Shown here in pieces: positions 9,603-18,900 of a DNA stretch of 58,000 bases. This DNA comes from an uncultured Bacteroidota bacterium (lineage in GTDB: Bacteria; Bacteroidota; Bacteroidia; Chitinophagales; Chitinophagaceae). Every line of letters starts with the position of its first letter. Position 1 is the stretch's first letter. The position numbers and the translations under genes were made by a program. The stretch spans positions 1 through 58,000 of the forward strand of contig CAIJXU010000038.1 of the NCBI GenBank assembly GCA_903824725.1. The letters run 5' to 3'. The notes beneath the pieces are model-generated. The model did not search any database. It was not told the DNA's origin and worked only from the letters and a program-made list of their open reading frames with translations.

Positions 9603-10442
9603 ATGAATAAAATTGGTTTTAATACATTAGTGTGGTCGGCTGTTGTTTCTGATGATTTATTTCCCATCATTGATCAATTAAAAAAAATAGGATATGATGG
9701 TGTTGAATGTTTGATTGGATCCCCAGACGAAAAAGCGTATCAGCGCTTTGGCGCACACGCTACTAATATCGGATTAGAAACGACTAGTGTATTTGTAGTA
9801 GGTAAAGACGAAAATCCAGTGGATCCCTCTGCTTTGGTTCGCGCGCGCGCATTGGATAGAATTAAGTGGGGCATTGACCGCGCACATGATATGCATTCCA
9901 CTATTTTATGTGGTCCCTTCCATTCGGCCCATGGTGTTTTTTCAAAACAACCACCACAGGAAACCGAATATGCGCATTGTGCTGAACTACTTCATGCTGC
10001 TGGAGAACACGCTGCGCAAGCAGGTATTACATTAGCGTTGGAAGCACTCAACCGATTTGAATGTTATTTATGTAATACCATGGATCAATTAAAAAAATTA
10101 GTGACACTAGCGGATCATCCCAATGTAAAAGCAATGTATGACACACACCATTCAAATATTGAAGAAAAAATCACCAACAAAGCAATAAAAAATATTGGAC
10201 CTGTACTAGCACATGTACATATTAGTGAAAACGATCGGGGTACACCGGGTGATGGTCATGTACAATGGAATGAAACTTTTTCAACCCTAAAAGAAATTAA
10301 TTATAATGGGTGGCTTACCATCGAAGCGTTTTCTCGTAACGATCCTGATTTTGCCAACGCTATTAATGTTTGGCGGGAATATTCTTTACCATGGGAGATT
10401 GCTTCCAACGGATTAGCCTTTATTAAAAAACAATTAAATTAA
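9603..10442 (+). CDS. Sugar phosphate isomerase/epimerase family (TIM barrel)
   Basis: A 279-residue xylose-isomerase-like TIM barrel without signal peptide. The sequence LALEALNRFECYLCNT, the MYDTHHSN strand, AHVHISENDRGTPGDGH and the final WLTIEAFS supply the Glu-Asp-His-Glu metal set seen in D-tagatose/D-psicose 3-epimerases and related enzymes. The family interconverts keto-sugars or acts on 3-keto-sugars and their enols. The real substrate cannot be read from sequence. It lies 5 nt before the next TIM-barrel gene; two paralogous barrels in tandem suggest successive steps on the same sugar. Confidence 0.82.
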   Translation: MNKIGFNTLVWSAVVSDDLFPIIDQLKKIGYDGVECLIGSPDEKAYQRFGAHATNIGLETTSVFVVGKDENPVDPSALVRARALDRIKWGIDRAHDMHSTILCGPFHSAHGVFSKQPPQETEYAHCAELLHAAGEHAAQAGITLALEALNRFECYLCNTMDQLKKLVTLADHPNVKAMYDTHHSNIEEKITNKAIKNIGPVLAHVHISENDRGTPGDGHVQWNETFSTLKEINYNGWLTIEAFSRNDPDFANAINVWREYSLPWEIASNGLAFIKKQLN

Positions 10443-10447
10443 AACAT

Positions 10448-11482
10448 ATGAAAAACAATTATCCAAAATTACACAACGCAACATGGCCGGGTATTGTAGG
10501 AAAGGGCCCAGACTCTGAACCACCTATCGGGTTAGATACTTTATTAGACTTAACCGTGAACGCCGAAGTGGATGGTGTTAAATTTGATGGGATAGATCTT
10601 GGACTTTTTGAGCCCCATTTTAATATTGACGAATCTGATGATGGTATTAAAAGATTAGCGGAAAAAGTAACCAAATTAAATTTAAATATTGGAAGCTTAG
10701 TAGCACCTATCTGGGGCGGACCTGCAATGGGATCCAAAGAAGATCGTGCTGTATTTGTGGATATGGTTAAAAGATCATGTCGTTTTGGACAAAAGCTAAA
10801 AGAATATGGTGTACGCCCAAGTGGTATCATTAGAATTGATTCGGCGAGTAAGCCAGAAGCTTGGAGTGCCGACCCCATTAACAACACAAAATTAATTGCT
10901 GAAACTTTTAGAGAAGCTTGTGATGTCGCTGCAGATTTTGGTGAAAAGTTAGCAGCCGAAGGAGAAATTTGTTGGGGAGGAATGCATAGTTGGACTGCAA
11001 TGATAGATACTTTAGAAGCGGTGAATCGCCCTAATATTGGTTTTCAAGCAGACATGGCCCACACGCTTTTGTATTTATTAGGATACAATAGCCCTCAGGA
11101 TCGCATCTTACCTGAACACTTTGATTGGAGCGATCAATCGGCGTTAGATGAGGGATTAAAAAAATTAACACATGCACTTCGTCCTTGGACCCTTGATTTT
11201 CATGTTGCTCAAAACGATGGCACTGTTCATGGAACGGGCGCGCACGATAAAACAGGTCGTCACTGTCAGGCCTTAGATCCAAATGGTAAATTAGATATTG
11301 CGAAGCATGCGGGCTTTTGGTTGCGTAATGAAGACGGCGCACTTACAAAAGCATTTAAACATATTTGTTGGGATGGTTGCATGTTCCCGAATGAAGTGAT
11401 GACTAAGCAACAAACATGGAATGATATTTTATCTTCAATGATTAAAGTGCGTGATCAACATGGCTGGTATGAAGCCGAATAA
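10448..11482 (+). CDS. Sugar phosphate isomerase/epimerase family (TIM barrel), second copy
   Basis: This 344-residue cytoplasmic protein is another xylose-isomerase-like barrel, distinct from its neighbour. Metal-binding strands are probably AAEGEICWGGMHSW (about 173-186), FQADMAHTL (about 200) and LDFHVAQNDGTVHGTGAHD (about 253-271). This subgroup recurs beside Gfo/Idh/MocA and DUF1080 genes. It probably isomerises, dehydrates or hydrates a keto-sugar intermediate. It starts 5 nt after the preceding stop, so expression is coupled. Family call strong, substrate unknown. Confidence 0.8.
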   Translation: MKNNYPKLHNATWPGIVGKGPDSEPPIGLDTLLDLTVNAEVDGVKFDGIDLGLFEPHFNIDESDDGIKRLAEKVTKLNLNIGSLVAPIWGGPAMGSKEDRAVFVDMVKRSCRFGQKLKEYGVRPSGIIRIDSASKPEAWSADPINNTKLIAETFREACDVAADFGEKLAAEGEICWGGMHSWTAMIDTLEAVNRPNIGFQADMAHTLLYLLGYNSPQDRILPEHFDWSDQSALDEGLKKLTHALRPWTLDFHVAQNDGTVHGTGAHDKTGRHCQALDPNGKLDIAKHAGFWLRNEDGALTKAFKHICWDGCMFPNEVMTKQQTWNDILSSMIKVRDQHGWYEAE

Positions 11483-11515
11483 AATTTTTAAACATAATAT
11501 TTAATTTGTAAAAAT

Positions 11516-12667
11516 ATGTCAACAAAAAAAATACTTAACATTGGTTTGATTGGCGGTGGATTTATGGGTCGCACCCATTCTAATGGATACAACCGCGTTC
11601 CTAATTTTTTCCCTGAGCTTGCTTACACACCTTTATTAAAAGCAGTTTGTTTTCGTAATGAAACAAAAGCAAAAGCTTTTGCGGAACAATGGGGTTATGA
11701 AAGTTTTGAAACCGATTGGAGAAAATTAATTGCGCGTCCCGATATTGACGCAATCGATATTTGTACACCCAATGATACGCATGCTGAAATTGCGATTGCA
11801 GCAGCAGCGGCAGGAAAAATGATTTTATGTGAAAAGCCGTTGGCGCGTGATTTAGCAGAATCACAGGGGATGGTAGATGCCATTGAAAAAGCGGGCGTAA
11901 AAAATACAGTATGGTATAATTATCGTCGTTTGCCAGCAGTGACCTTAGCAAAACAAATTATTGATTCAGGTAAACTTGGAAAAATATATCATTATCGTGC
12001 CAATTTTTTACAAGATTGGACCATCAATGAAGCATTGCCTCAGGGCGGCGAGGGTTTATGGCGCATGGATGCAGCGGTAGCAGGGTCAGGTGTATTGGGT
12101 GATTTGTTATCTCATTGTATTGATACTGCTATGTGGTTAAACGGAGGCATTAAAGATGTTTCTGCAATGACCGAAACTTTTGTAAAACAACGCATGCATC
12201 AATTAACAGGAAAAGTAGAAGATGTAAAAATTGATGATGCTTGTTCTTTCTTATGTCATTTTAACAATGGATCATTGGGTTTATTTGAATCCACAAGATA
12301 TGCTCGAGGACACAAGGCCTTATATACTTTTGAAATTAATGGCGCTAATGCATCTATTCGTTGGGATTTACATGATTTAAATAAACTTGAATTTTATGAC
12401 AACGCAGATGAATCAAAACTAAAAGGATGGCGTACGATTCATATTACCGATGGTGATCATCCCTACATGGATAAGTGGTGGGTGCCAGGATTGAGTATTG
12501 GGTATGAACATTCTTTTGTACATCAAGCCGCCGATTTTTTAAGAAGCATCGAGACAGGAACATCTTGTTCTCCTACTTTTAAAGAAGCGCTGGACACACA
12601 AAAAGTTTGTCAAGCCGTTGCTGAATCTGCAGCGTCTCGCAGTTGGAAAGACTGTGGCGTCTTGTAA
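11516..12667 (+). CDS. Gfo/Idh/MocA family NAD(P)-dependent oxidoreductase
   Basis: The 383-residue protein opens with a Rossmann dinucleotide-binding motif ([11 protein letters not shown], about residues 9-19). It contains the family's EKPLARD motif (about 105) and a catalytic [11 protein letters not shown] helix (about 195-205). There is no Tat or Sec signal, so it is cytoplasmic. Such enzymes oxidise or reduce a sugar hydroxyl, often at C3, with tightly bound NAD. In this operon it fits oxidation of a sugar to a keto-sugar, or reduction of the keto-sugar after cleavage. The next gene begins 35 nt downstream. Confidence 0.88.
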   Translation: MSTKKILNIGLIGGGFMGRTHSNGYNRVPNFFPELAYTPLLKAVCFRNETKAKAFAEQWGYESFETDWRKLIARPDIDAIDICTPNDTHAEIAIAAAAAGKMILCEKPLARDLAESQGMVDAIEKAGVKNTVWYNYRRLPAVTLAKQIIDSGKLGKIYHYRANFLQDWTINEALPQGGEGLWRMDAAVAGSGVLGDLLSHCIDTAMWLNGGIKDVSAMTETFVKQRMHQLTGKVEDVKIDDACSFLCHFNNGSLGLFESTRYARGHKALYTFEINGANASIRWDLHDLNKLEFYDNADESKLKGWRTIHITDGDHPYMDKWWVPGLSIGYEHSFVHQAADFLRSIETGTSCSPTFKEALDTQKVCQAVAESAASRSWKDCGVL

Positions 12668-12702
12668 ATAAAAATTTTGACGAAAAAATTAATAAATATC
12701 AA

Positions 12703-13407
12703 ATGAACCAAAAATTATATTTCCGTTTTGTCCTTGCCTTTTTTATTTTAAGTTGTTCCTTGTCCGTGCAAGCACAAAAAAAAGCAGGCTTTGTTCAAAT
12801 CTTTGATGGCAAGTCTATGAAAGGTTGGGATGCGGATACTACTTTTTGGAAAGTAAAAGACAATAGTTTTGTAGGCGAAGTAACTGCAGCAACACCCATT
12901 AAAACAAATACTTTTTTAATTTGGAGAGGAGGTCTTCCTGCTAATTTTGAATTTAAAGCCAGCTTTCGCATCAGCCCCGAAGGAAATAGCGGTGTCAATT
13001 ATAGAAGCGAAGAATTACCCGATATTAAATATGCATTAAAAGGATACCAGGCAGATATTGATGGTGGCAATGTATACACTGGTCAAAATTATGAAGAACG
13101 CGGAAGAGGTTTTTTAGCAAAGCGCGGAGAAATTGCTTTATTACAAACGGATAAAAATCCAACCATTACTGGCTCCTTGGGAAATCCTGATTCCCTAAAA
13201 ACAAAAATTAAAGTGAGCGACTGGAATGAGATACATATTATAGTGAACAACAATCGGATGCAACATTATATTAATGGTGTATTAATGAGTGATGTCACCG
13301 ATGAGGATCTCGTTAAGCGCAAAATGAAAGGCTTATTGGGCTTACAAGTTCATGTGATGCCCACTATGAAAGTAGCATATCGAAACCTCTTTTTAAAGGA
13401 GTTATAA
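12703..13407 (+). CDS. Exported DUF1080 protein (3-keto-disaccharide hydrolase domain)
   Basis: The start is taken at ATG 12703 because a signal peptide follows directly (MNQKLYFRFVLAFFIL, cleavage near VQAQ). A longer reading from 12643 would overlap the previous gene and add 20 unlikely residues. The 234-residue product is a concanavalin-like DUF1080 domain (FDGKSMKGWD near residue 32, NSGVNYRSEE, and the QADIDGGNVYTGQNYE region). DUF1080 proteins cleave 3-keto-glycosides, so this enzyme may release 3-keto-sugars outside the cytoplasm. It is the last gene of the operon; no strong terminator is visible after it. Confidence 0.85.
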   Translation: MNQKLYFRFVLAFFILSCSLSVQAQKKAGFVQIFDGKSMKGWDADTTFWKVKDNSFVGEVTAATPIKTNTFLIWRGGLPANFEFKASFRISPEGNSGVNYRSEELPDIKYALKGYQADIDGGNVYTGQNYEERGRGFLAKRGEIALLQTDKNPTITGSLGNPDSLKTKIKVSDWNEIHIIVNNNRMQHYINGVLMSDVTDEDLVKRKMKGLLGLQVHVMPTMKVAYRNLFLKEL

Positions 13408-13532
13408 CAGGGATTTTGCCCTAAAATTGTTTGCTTTTAGCTTAAAAAAGATCTTTTGCTAATTATTTTTGAATGATTAGTAAAAGATTAAGTAATTGAT
13501 AATCAACATCAATTGACTAATTTTTACAAAAA

Positions 13533-13570
13533 ACTAATCAAATTAGTAAAAAAATACTAAATATTTTAGT
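13533..13570. promoter_or_regulatory. Twin 15-bp palindromes, putative operator of recA
   Basis: ACTAATCAAATTAGT (13533-13547) and ACTAAATATTTTAGT (13556-13570) are both perfect 6-3-6 palindromes of the form ACTAAW-N3-WTTAGT, 23 bp apart centre to centre. The second one covers the place where a -33 element would lie relative to the -7-like TACCTTCA at 13589. That is a classic repressor position. The binding protein is unknown; this is an inference from layout. Confidence 0.55.
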
Positions 13571-13588
13571 TTATTAACAATTTATCCC

Positions 13589-13596
13589 TACCTTCA
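13589..13596 (+). promoter_or_regulatory. Putative -7 element of recA
   Basis: TACCTTCA is a two-mismatch version of the Bacteroidota -7 consensus TAnnTTTG, about 35 nt before the recA ATG. An A-rich leader follows, as is usual in the phylum. Confidence 0.4.
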
Positions 13597-13630
13597 CATA
13601 AATATTAAAGAAAACATAAAACGATTAACC

Positions 13631-14650
13631 ATGAGTAACCCCAATGTAGAAAAATTAAAAGCCTTAAAATTAACTATCGATAAAATTGATAAGGATTATG
13701 GCAAAGGAAGCGTGATGATGATGAACGAGCGCAGCCAAGAACCACAAGAAGTCATTTCAACAGGATCTATTGGATTAGATACGGCATTAGGAATTGGCGG
13801 TTTACCAAAGGGAAGAATCGTTGAAATATATGGACCAGAATCTTCTGGAAAAACAACAGTAGCGATTCATGTGATTGCAGAAGCGCAAAAAAAAGGCGGC
13901 ATGTGTGCGATCATTGATGCGGAACATGCTTTCGATAGTGCATATGCAAAAAGATTAGGAGTGGATGTTGATAATTTATTAGTGTCACAACCTGATTATG
14001 GAGAACAAGCTTTAGAAATTGCGGATCGCCTAATATTATCTGGCGCTATTGATGTGTTGGTGATTGATTCAGTTGCCGCACTGGTTCCTAAAAGTGAATT
14101 AGAAGGAGAGATGGGCGACTCTAAAATGGGGCTACACGCGCGTTTGATGAGTCAGGCATTAAGAAAATTAACTGCGACAATTAATAAAACCAACACGATT
14201 TGTATTTTCATTAATCAGCTTCGTGAAAAAATTGGTATTGTTTTTGGTAACCCAGAAACAACAACTGGTGGTAATGCATTAAAGTTTTATGCATCAGTGC
14301 GTTTGGATATTAGAAGAATGGCACAAATTAAAGATGGTGATGAAGCCATCGGAAATAGAGTGAAGGTTAAAGTTGTTAAAAATAAAGTGGCGCCACCATT
14401 CAGGGCAGCTGAGTTTGAAATTATTTTTGGAGAAGGGATTAGTAAAATAGGAGAAATTATAGATATGGGTGTCGAATTAGAGATCATACAAAAATCAGGA
14501 AGCTGGTTCAGCTATGATAGCAATAAGTTAGGACAGGGACGCGATTCGGTAAAAACCATTTTACATGATAATCCTGAGATGGCTAATGAAATAGAAGCCA
14601 AAATAAGAGCAAAAATAGCCGCTAATGTAGAGGCAGCGGCTTCAAAATAG
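13631..14650 (+). CDS. recA: Recombinase RecA
   Basis: The 339-residue protein is a full-length RecA: Walker A GPESSGKT at residues 68-75, Walker B-like [12 protein letters not shown] near 137, the L2 and ATP-contact region [26 protein letters not shown], and the usual charged C-terminus. RecA forms filaments on single-stranded DNA, drives homologous recombination and activates the damage response. It is transcribed alone: a promoter region with palindromes lies upstream and a hairpin terminator downstream. Confidence 0.98.
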   Translation: MSNPNVEKLKALKLTIDKIDKDYGKGSVMMMNERSQEPQEVISTGSIGLDTALGIGGLPKGRIVEIYGPESSGKTTVAIHVIAEAQKKGGMCAIIDAEHAFDSAYAKRLGVDVDNLLVSQPDYGEQALEIADRLILSGAIDVLVIDSVAALVPKSELEGEMGDSKMGLHARLMSQALRKLTATINKTNTICIFINQLREKIGIVFGNPETTTGGNALKFYASVRLDIRRMAQIKDGDEAIGNRVKVKVVKNKVAPPFRAAEFEIIFGEGISKIGEIIDMGVELEIIQKSGSWFSYDSNKLGQGRDSVKTILHDNPEMANEIEAKIRAKIAANVEAAASK

Positions 14651-14684
14651 TATACTTTTTTGTTTTTAGTTAGTTAGTAAGTAC

Positions 14685-14714
14685 AACCGCATCATTTATG
14701 GTGCGGTTTTTTTA
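14685..14714 (+). terminator. Rho-independent terminator of recA
   Basis: AACCGCA (14685-14691) pairs with TGCGGTT (14702-14708); the stem can extend inward through a T-G and two Watson-Crick pairs to a four-base loop, and T residues follow. It lies 35 nt after the recA stop. Confidence 0.8.
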
Positions 14715-14737
14715 TATTTATACAAACTTAGCTCTAC

Positions 14738-15643
14738 TTGATTTATCTACTTAAGATATTAATTCGCTGCGCTTTGTATATTTTTTGTAAAAAAGTATAC
14801 ATTCAAAATAAAAATCTTTTAAACACAAAGGGGCCCTTATTAATTATAGCCAATCACCCCAACTCATTTTTAGACGCAGTAATTATAGGTGCGCAATATC
14901 GACGTCGCGTTTACTTTTTAGCAAGAGGTGATGTTTTTACAAAAAAGCACCACCGTTTTTTCTTAGGCCTTTTAAATATGATTCCCGTTTATCGTTTAAG
15001 GGAAGGAAGAGAGTTTCTTAATTTAAACGAATATGCCTTTAAGGCATCCAAACAATTATTAGCGAAAGGCGAAGCGGTTTTAATTTTCATTGAAGGCATC
15101 TGCTTAAACACCAATACATTGCAACCCTTTAAAAAAGGAACAACGCGTATTTTACAAGGTGCACAAGAACTAGGGGTGCATCCCAACATTCACATAGTAG
15201 GCATTGCTTATAATCATTTTCATGGGGTTGGTAAATATGTAAATTTGGTGTTAACTCAGTTTACCTATTCCAAAATAATTATAACCGCAAAAGACAGAGT
15301 TGATTTTAATAACGAAGTTTTTTCTCTATTAAATACCAACATCATACCACCAAGTAGTCCACAAATAAAATATAAGTGGGCTCAAAAAATAATTTTTTTA
15401 ATTGGTCGTACCTTTTATTATTTACAAGCACCTTATTATTTTCCATTGCGCCAACTGGTTGCGCGACTCACTAAAAATACCGTCTTTTACGATTCCGTTT
15501 TATTTGCTGCACTCTTGTTTACCTATCCGCTATTTTTATTAATTATATTTTTGTTACTTTATCAAATAACATTACCCCTACCAATAATATTAATTACCTT
15601 GGTCAGCATTCCTATCATTACTAGATTTGCAAGTAAGTCGTAA
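14738..15643 (+). CDS. Membrane acyltransferase (PlsC/LPLAT family)
   Basis: The 301-residue protein has the acyltransferase block I motif NHPNSFLD (His40, Asp46) and the later FIEGICLN block in place of the usual EGTR-like motif. An N-terminal hydrophobic stretch and two strong membrane segments at the C-terminus (about 245-297) place it in the inner membrane. It probably transfers an acyl chain to a lysophospholipid or glycerol phosphate. The start is TTG (14738), since no ATG lies between the recA terminator and the conserved domain. Exact acceptor unknown. Confidence 0.78.
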   Translation: MIYLLKILIRCALYIFCKKVYIQNKNLLNTKGPLLIIANHPNSFLDAVIIGAQYRRRVYFLARGDVFTKKHHRFFLGLLNMIPVYRLREGREFLNLNEYAFKASKQLLAKGEAVLIFIEGICLNTNTLQPFKKGTTRILQGAQELGVHPNIHIVGIAYNHFHGVGKYVNLVLTQFTYSKIIITAKDRVDFNNEVFSLLNTNIIPPSSPQIKYKWAQKIIFLIGRTFYYLQAPYYFPLRQLVARLTKNTVFYDSVLFAALLFTYPLFLLIIFLLLYQITLPLPIILITLVSIPIITRFASKS

Positions 15644-15666
15644 TTTCACCAAATAAATATTGAACC

Positions 15667-16131
15667 ATGAAAGAACATATGCGTCGTTTTGAAAAAGAAA
15701 AAAAAATAGCACTTATTGCGCACGATAATAAAAAAAAGGATCTTATTGAATGGGCTACTTATAATAAAAAAGCGCTTTCTAAGCATACGCTTGTTGCTAC
15801 CGGTACCACCGGGAAATTGATTGAAAAAGCCTTAGATCGTAAAATAAAAAAAGTATTGAGTGGTCCACTAGGCGGCGATCAACAAATTGGAGCTATGATT
15901 GCCTCGGGTGATATTGACATCATCTTTTTCTTTTTTGATCCTATGGAAGCACAGCCCCACGACAGTGATGTAAAAGCACTTTTACGATTAGCCGTTGCCT
16001 GGAACCTACCCATGGCATGTGATCGAACTACGGCTGATTTTTTAATTACCTCTAAATTCATGCAAGAAGTATATGAATATAGGCTTCCAGACTATACTCA
16101 TTATTTAACTAGAAACATCGATCAACCTTAA
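15667..16131 (+). CDS. mgsA: Methylglyoxal synthase
   Basis: The 154-residue protein matches MgsA closely: ALIAHDNKKKDL at the start, GTTGKLIEKAL for phosphate binding, GPLGGDQQIGAMI with the catalytic Asp71, and DPMEAQPHDSDVKALLRLAV with His98. It converts dihydroxyacetone phosphate to methylglyoxal and phosphate, a bypass that relieves sugar-phosphate stress. It starts 23 nt after the acyltransferase gene and may be cotranscribed with it. Length and catalytic residues are as expected. Confidence 0.95.
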   Translation: MKEHMRRFEKEKKIALIAHDNKKKDLIEWATYNKKALSKHTLVATGTTGKLIEKALDRKIKKVLSGPLGGDQQIGAMIASGDIDIIFFFFDPMEAQPHDSDVKALLRLAVAWNLPMACDRTTADFLITSKFMQEVYEYRLPDYTHYLTRNIDQP

Positions 16132-16176
16132 TATTCAATATAAATACTTCACAACATTTAGTTGTATTATAGGATG

Positions 16177-16184
16177 TAAATTTG
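16177..16184 (+). promoter_or_regulatory. -7 promoter element of uvrB
   Basis: TAAATTTG is a perfect TAnnTTTG match ending three bases before the uvrB ATG at 16188. With the usual spacing, transcription would start at or next to the start codon, giving a leaderless mRNA. Confidence 0.65.
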
Positions 16185-16187
16185 CAT

Positions 16188-18224
16188 ATGCCGTTTCAAC
16201 TACAGTCTGCTTATACTCCATCGGGAGATCAACCTAGTGCTATTGCACAGTTAACAGCTGCTGTAGAAGCAGGTGATCGCTATCAAACTCTTTTAGGAGT
16301 AACGGGCAGTGGCAAAACCTTTACCATTGCCAATGTGATTCAAAATGTACAAAGGCCCACACTTGTTTTAACACATAATAAAACATTAGTTGCTCAACTA
16401 TACGGTGAGTTTAAACAATTCTTCCCAAATAATGCAGTGGGTTATTTCGTATCTTATTATGACTACTATCAACCCGAAGCCTACCTGCCTACGTCGGGGG
16501 TTTATATTGAAAAGGATTTAAGTATCAATGAGGAATTAGATAAATTAAGATTACAAGCGACTGCACAACTTTTAAGCGGTCGTCGAGATATAATTGTTGT
16601 TGCCAGTGTAAGTTGTATTTATGGTATGGGTAATCCCACTGAATATGAAAACGGGATCATTCGTATTCATCAAGGAATGATATTTTCGCGCCAGGCCTTT
16701 TTACATGCATTGGTTAATAGTTTATACCACCGTACTGTTACCGAATTTGATCGAGGTGGATTTAGGGTGCAAGGTGACACGGTGGATATTAGATTGCCCT
16801 ATGTTGATTATGGTTATCGTATTACTTTTTTTGGCGATGAAATAGAGTCTATTGAAAGTATTGAAATTGAAACGGGCAAAAGAATAGAACCTATGGAAAA
16901 CGCCGCCATTTTTCCAGCTAATTTATATTTAGCACCCAAGGAAATGGTACAGCAGATCATTTATGATATACAAGATGAAATGCGCGCTCAGGTTGAATAT
17001 TTTAAAAATGTGGGAAAACATATCGAAGCACAACGTATTAAAGAAAGAGTGGAGTATGATATTGAAATGATTAGAGAGCTTGGGTATTGTTCGGGCATTG
17101 AAAATTATTCCCGATTTTTTGATCGCCGCCAACCGGGTACACGCCCCTTTTGTTTATTAGATTATTTCCCTAAGGATTTTTTATGTGTCATTGATGAAAG
17201 CCATGTCACGATTCCACAAATTTCTGGAATGTACGGTGGTGACCGAAGTCGTAAGATGAACTTGGTGGAATATGGTTTTAGACTTCCGAGTGCCATTGAC
17301 AATCGCCCACTTAATTTTAATGAGTTTGAAAACATCATAGGCCAATCTATTTTTTTAAGTGCTACTCCAGGTGAATATGAATTGGAAAAAACCGGAGGAC
17401 TTATAGTAGAACAAGTAGTGCGCCCAACAGGATTATTAGATCCTCCTATTGAAGTGCGCCCAACCAAAAATCAGATCGACGACTTATTAGACGAAATTGC
17501 AAAGCAAGTAGAAATGGGTGATCGTGTGCTAGTGACTACACTCACTAAAAAAATGGCCGAAGAAATGGATCGTTATTTGGTACGCATACAAATTAAATCC
17601 AAATACATTCATAGTGATATTGATGCACTTGAGCGAGTAGAAATATTAAGAGAGCTAAGATTAGGTGTGATAGATGTATTGGTGGGTGTTAATTTATTAA
17701 GAGAGGGCCTGGATTTACCAGAAGTTTCACTGGTAGCGGTATTAGATGCAGATAAAGAAGGGTTTTTAAGAAACGAGAAATCATTAACACAAACTGCTGG
17801 TCGTGCGGCAAGAAATGTAAGAGGTCGTGTCATATTTTATGCAGATCAAATTACTAAAAGTATGCGACGCACGATGGATGAAACCGAACGACGTAGAGCA
17901 AAACAAATTAAATACAATGAATTACATGGTATTACACCCACCACCATTGTAAAAAGTATTGAGCAGGTGATGCAACAAACTTCTGTCTTAGATATAAAAG
18001 GGTTTACGCTTAATAATATCAATGTACGTACCTCTGATGAACTTGAAATGGTGGCAGATCCAGAAAGCTTATATAAAACAATACCACAAATTGAAAAAGC
18101 CATTTCGCAAACAAAAAAACAAATGGACAAGTTTGCAAAAGCACTTGATTTTATGGAAGCTGCCAAATTACGCGATGAAATGTTTAGGCTTGAAACACAA
18201 TTGGCTTCTATGAAAAAGGCCTAG
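16188..18224 (+). CDS. uvrB: Excinuclease ABC subunit UvrB
   Basis: The 678-residue protein is a standard UvrB: P-loop LLGVTGSGKTFT near residue 36, the beta-hairpin YYDYYQPEAYLP near 92, helicase motifs DESHVT and the GRAARN motif, and a C-terminal UVR domain (QIEKAISQTKKQM to the end). It loads damaged DNA in nucleotide excision repair with UvrA and UvrC. ATG 16188 is preferred over a TTG two codons earlier, because that TTG is the end of the -7 element. Confidence 0.97.
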   Translation: MPFQLQSAYTPSGDQPSAIAQLTAAVEAGDRYQTLLGVTGSGKTFTIANVIQNVQRPTLVLTHNKTLVAQLYGEFKQFFPNNAVGYFVSYYDYYQPEAYLPTSGVYIEKDLSINEELDKLRLQATAQLLSGRRDIIVVASVSCIYGMGNPTEYENGIIRIHQGMIFSRQAFLHALVNSLYHRTVTEFDRGGFRVQGDTVDIRLPYVDYGYRITFFGDEIESIESIEIETGKRIEPMENAAIFPANLYLAPKEMVQQIIYDIQDEMRAQVEYFKNVGKHIEAQRIKERVEYDIEMIRELGYCSGIENYSRFFDRRQPGTRPFCLLDYFPKDFLCVIDESHVTIPQISGMYGGDRSRKMNLVEYGFRLPSAIDNRPLNFNEFENIIGQSIFLSATPGEYELEKTGGLIVEQVVRPTGLLDPPIEVRPTKNQIDDLLDEIAKQVEMGDRVLVTTLTKKMAEEMDRYLVRIQIKSKYIHSDIDALERVEILRELRLGVIDVLVGVNLLREGLDLPEVSLVAVLDADKEGFLRNEKSLTQTAGRAARNVRGRVIFYADQITKSMRRTMDETERRRAKQIKYNELHGITPTTIVKSIEQVMQQTSVLDIKGFTLNNINVRTSDELEMVADPESLYKTIPQIEKAISQTKKQMDKFAKALDFMEAAKLRDEMFRLETQLASMKKA

Positions 18225-18250
18225 TAGGATCAATATAGCTTTAAAACCGT

Positions 18251-18258
18251 TATTTTTA
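18251..18258 (+). promoter_or_regulatory. Putative -7 element of pnuC operon
   Basis: TATTTTTA matches TAnnTTTG at all but the last base and lies 9 nt before the pnuC ATG. Confidence 0.4.
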
Positions 18259-18267
18259 CATTAGCAC

Positions 18268-18900
18268 ATGACTACTTTATTAGATTCAATCTATCAGGGA
18301 TTAATTCACACCACTGCACTAGAAATGGTGGCCGTATTTGCGGGCATCGCCTCGGTATGGTATAGTCGTAAGGAAAATATTTTGGTGTATCCCGTAGGCT
18401 TATTAAATACGACGATCTATATTTATTTAAGCATGAAAGGTCATTTATTGGGAGAGGCCAGTGTTAATTTGTATTACACCATCATGAGTATCTATGGTTG
18501 GTATTTATGGACAAGAACTGACCCCAATAAACATACTATTATTTTACAAATTACAAAAAGTAGTACACGTGAATGGCTTTACCAAATATTATTTTTCATT
18601 GGATTTTATTTGACCATTTTTTATTCACTCACTTATTTGAAAACTAATTTTGCTCCAGAGGCGATACCCTGGGCAGATGCATTAGCAAGCGCATCTGCTT
18701 ATACGGGGATGTGGTTAATGGCAAAAAAGAAAGTGGAGAGTTGGATATGGTGGATCATAACTAATATTGCTTCCATACCACTCTATTTTATAAAAGGGTA
18801 TGCCTTTACTAGTGTGCAGTTTATTGTTTTACTAATACTTGCTATTGCAGGATTACAATCTTGGAATAATAAAGCAAAAAATAATAAATCTACAATATGA
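18268..18900 (+). CDS. pnuC: Nicotinamide riboside/mononucleotide transporter PnuC
   Basis: The 210-residue protein has about seven membrane segments and typical PnuC features: an early VWYSRKENILVYPVGLLNTTIYIYL segment and a later WIITNIASIPLYFIKGYAFTSVQF segment. PnuC proteins take up nicotinamide riboside (or thiamine in related subgroups) by facilitated diffusion, trapped by phosphorylation inside. The next gene, a nicotinamide riboside kinase-like ATPase, starts inside its stop codon (ATGA overlap at 18897-18900), which strongly supports the vitamin B3 role. Confidence 0.92.
   Translation: MTTLLDSIYQGLIHTTALEMVAVFAGIASVWYSRKENILVYPVGLLNTTIYIYLSMKGHLLGEASVNLYYTIMSIYGWYLWTRTDPNKHTIILQITKSSTREWLYQILFFIGFYLTIFYSLTYLKTNFAPEAIPWADALASASAYTGMWLMAKKKVESWIWWIITNIASIPLYFIKGYAFTSVQFIVLLILAIAGLQSWNNKAKNNKSTI

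Larger units (their letters stand above)
13408..13630 (+). promoter_or_regulatory. recA upstream region with repeated ACTAAT half-sites
   Basis: This intergenic region separates the operon from recA. It contains a self-complementary AAAAGATCTTTT at 13446-13457 and several ACTAAT/ATTAGT half-sites at 13458-13463 (GCTAAT), 13476-13481 and 13516-13521, followed by two full palindromes described in the next entry. No gene is seen in it. Confidence 0.6.

Noticed and set aside
10459..10887. 142-codon open frame on the minus strand
   Set aside because: It is antisense to the TIM-barrel gene and looks like a shadow with no recognisable motif.
12643..12702. Longer N-terminus for the DUF1080 protein
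   Set aside because: It overlaps the upstream gene and would place 20 charged residues before a clear signal peptide.
13411..13425. AGGGATTTTGCCCT as terminator of the sugar operon
   Set aside because: Only a four-base stem; too weak to call.
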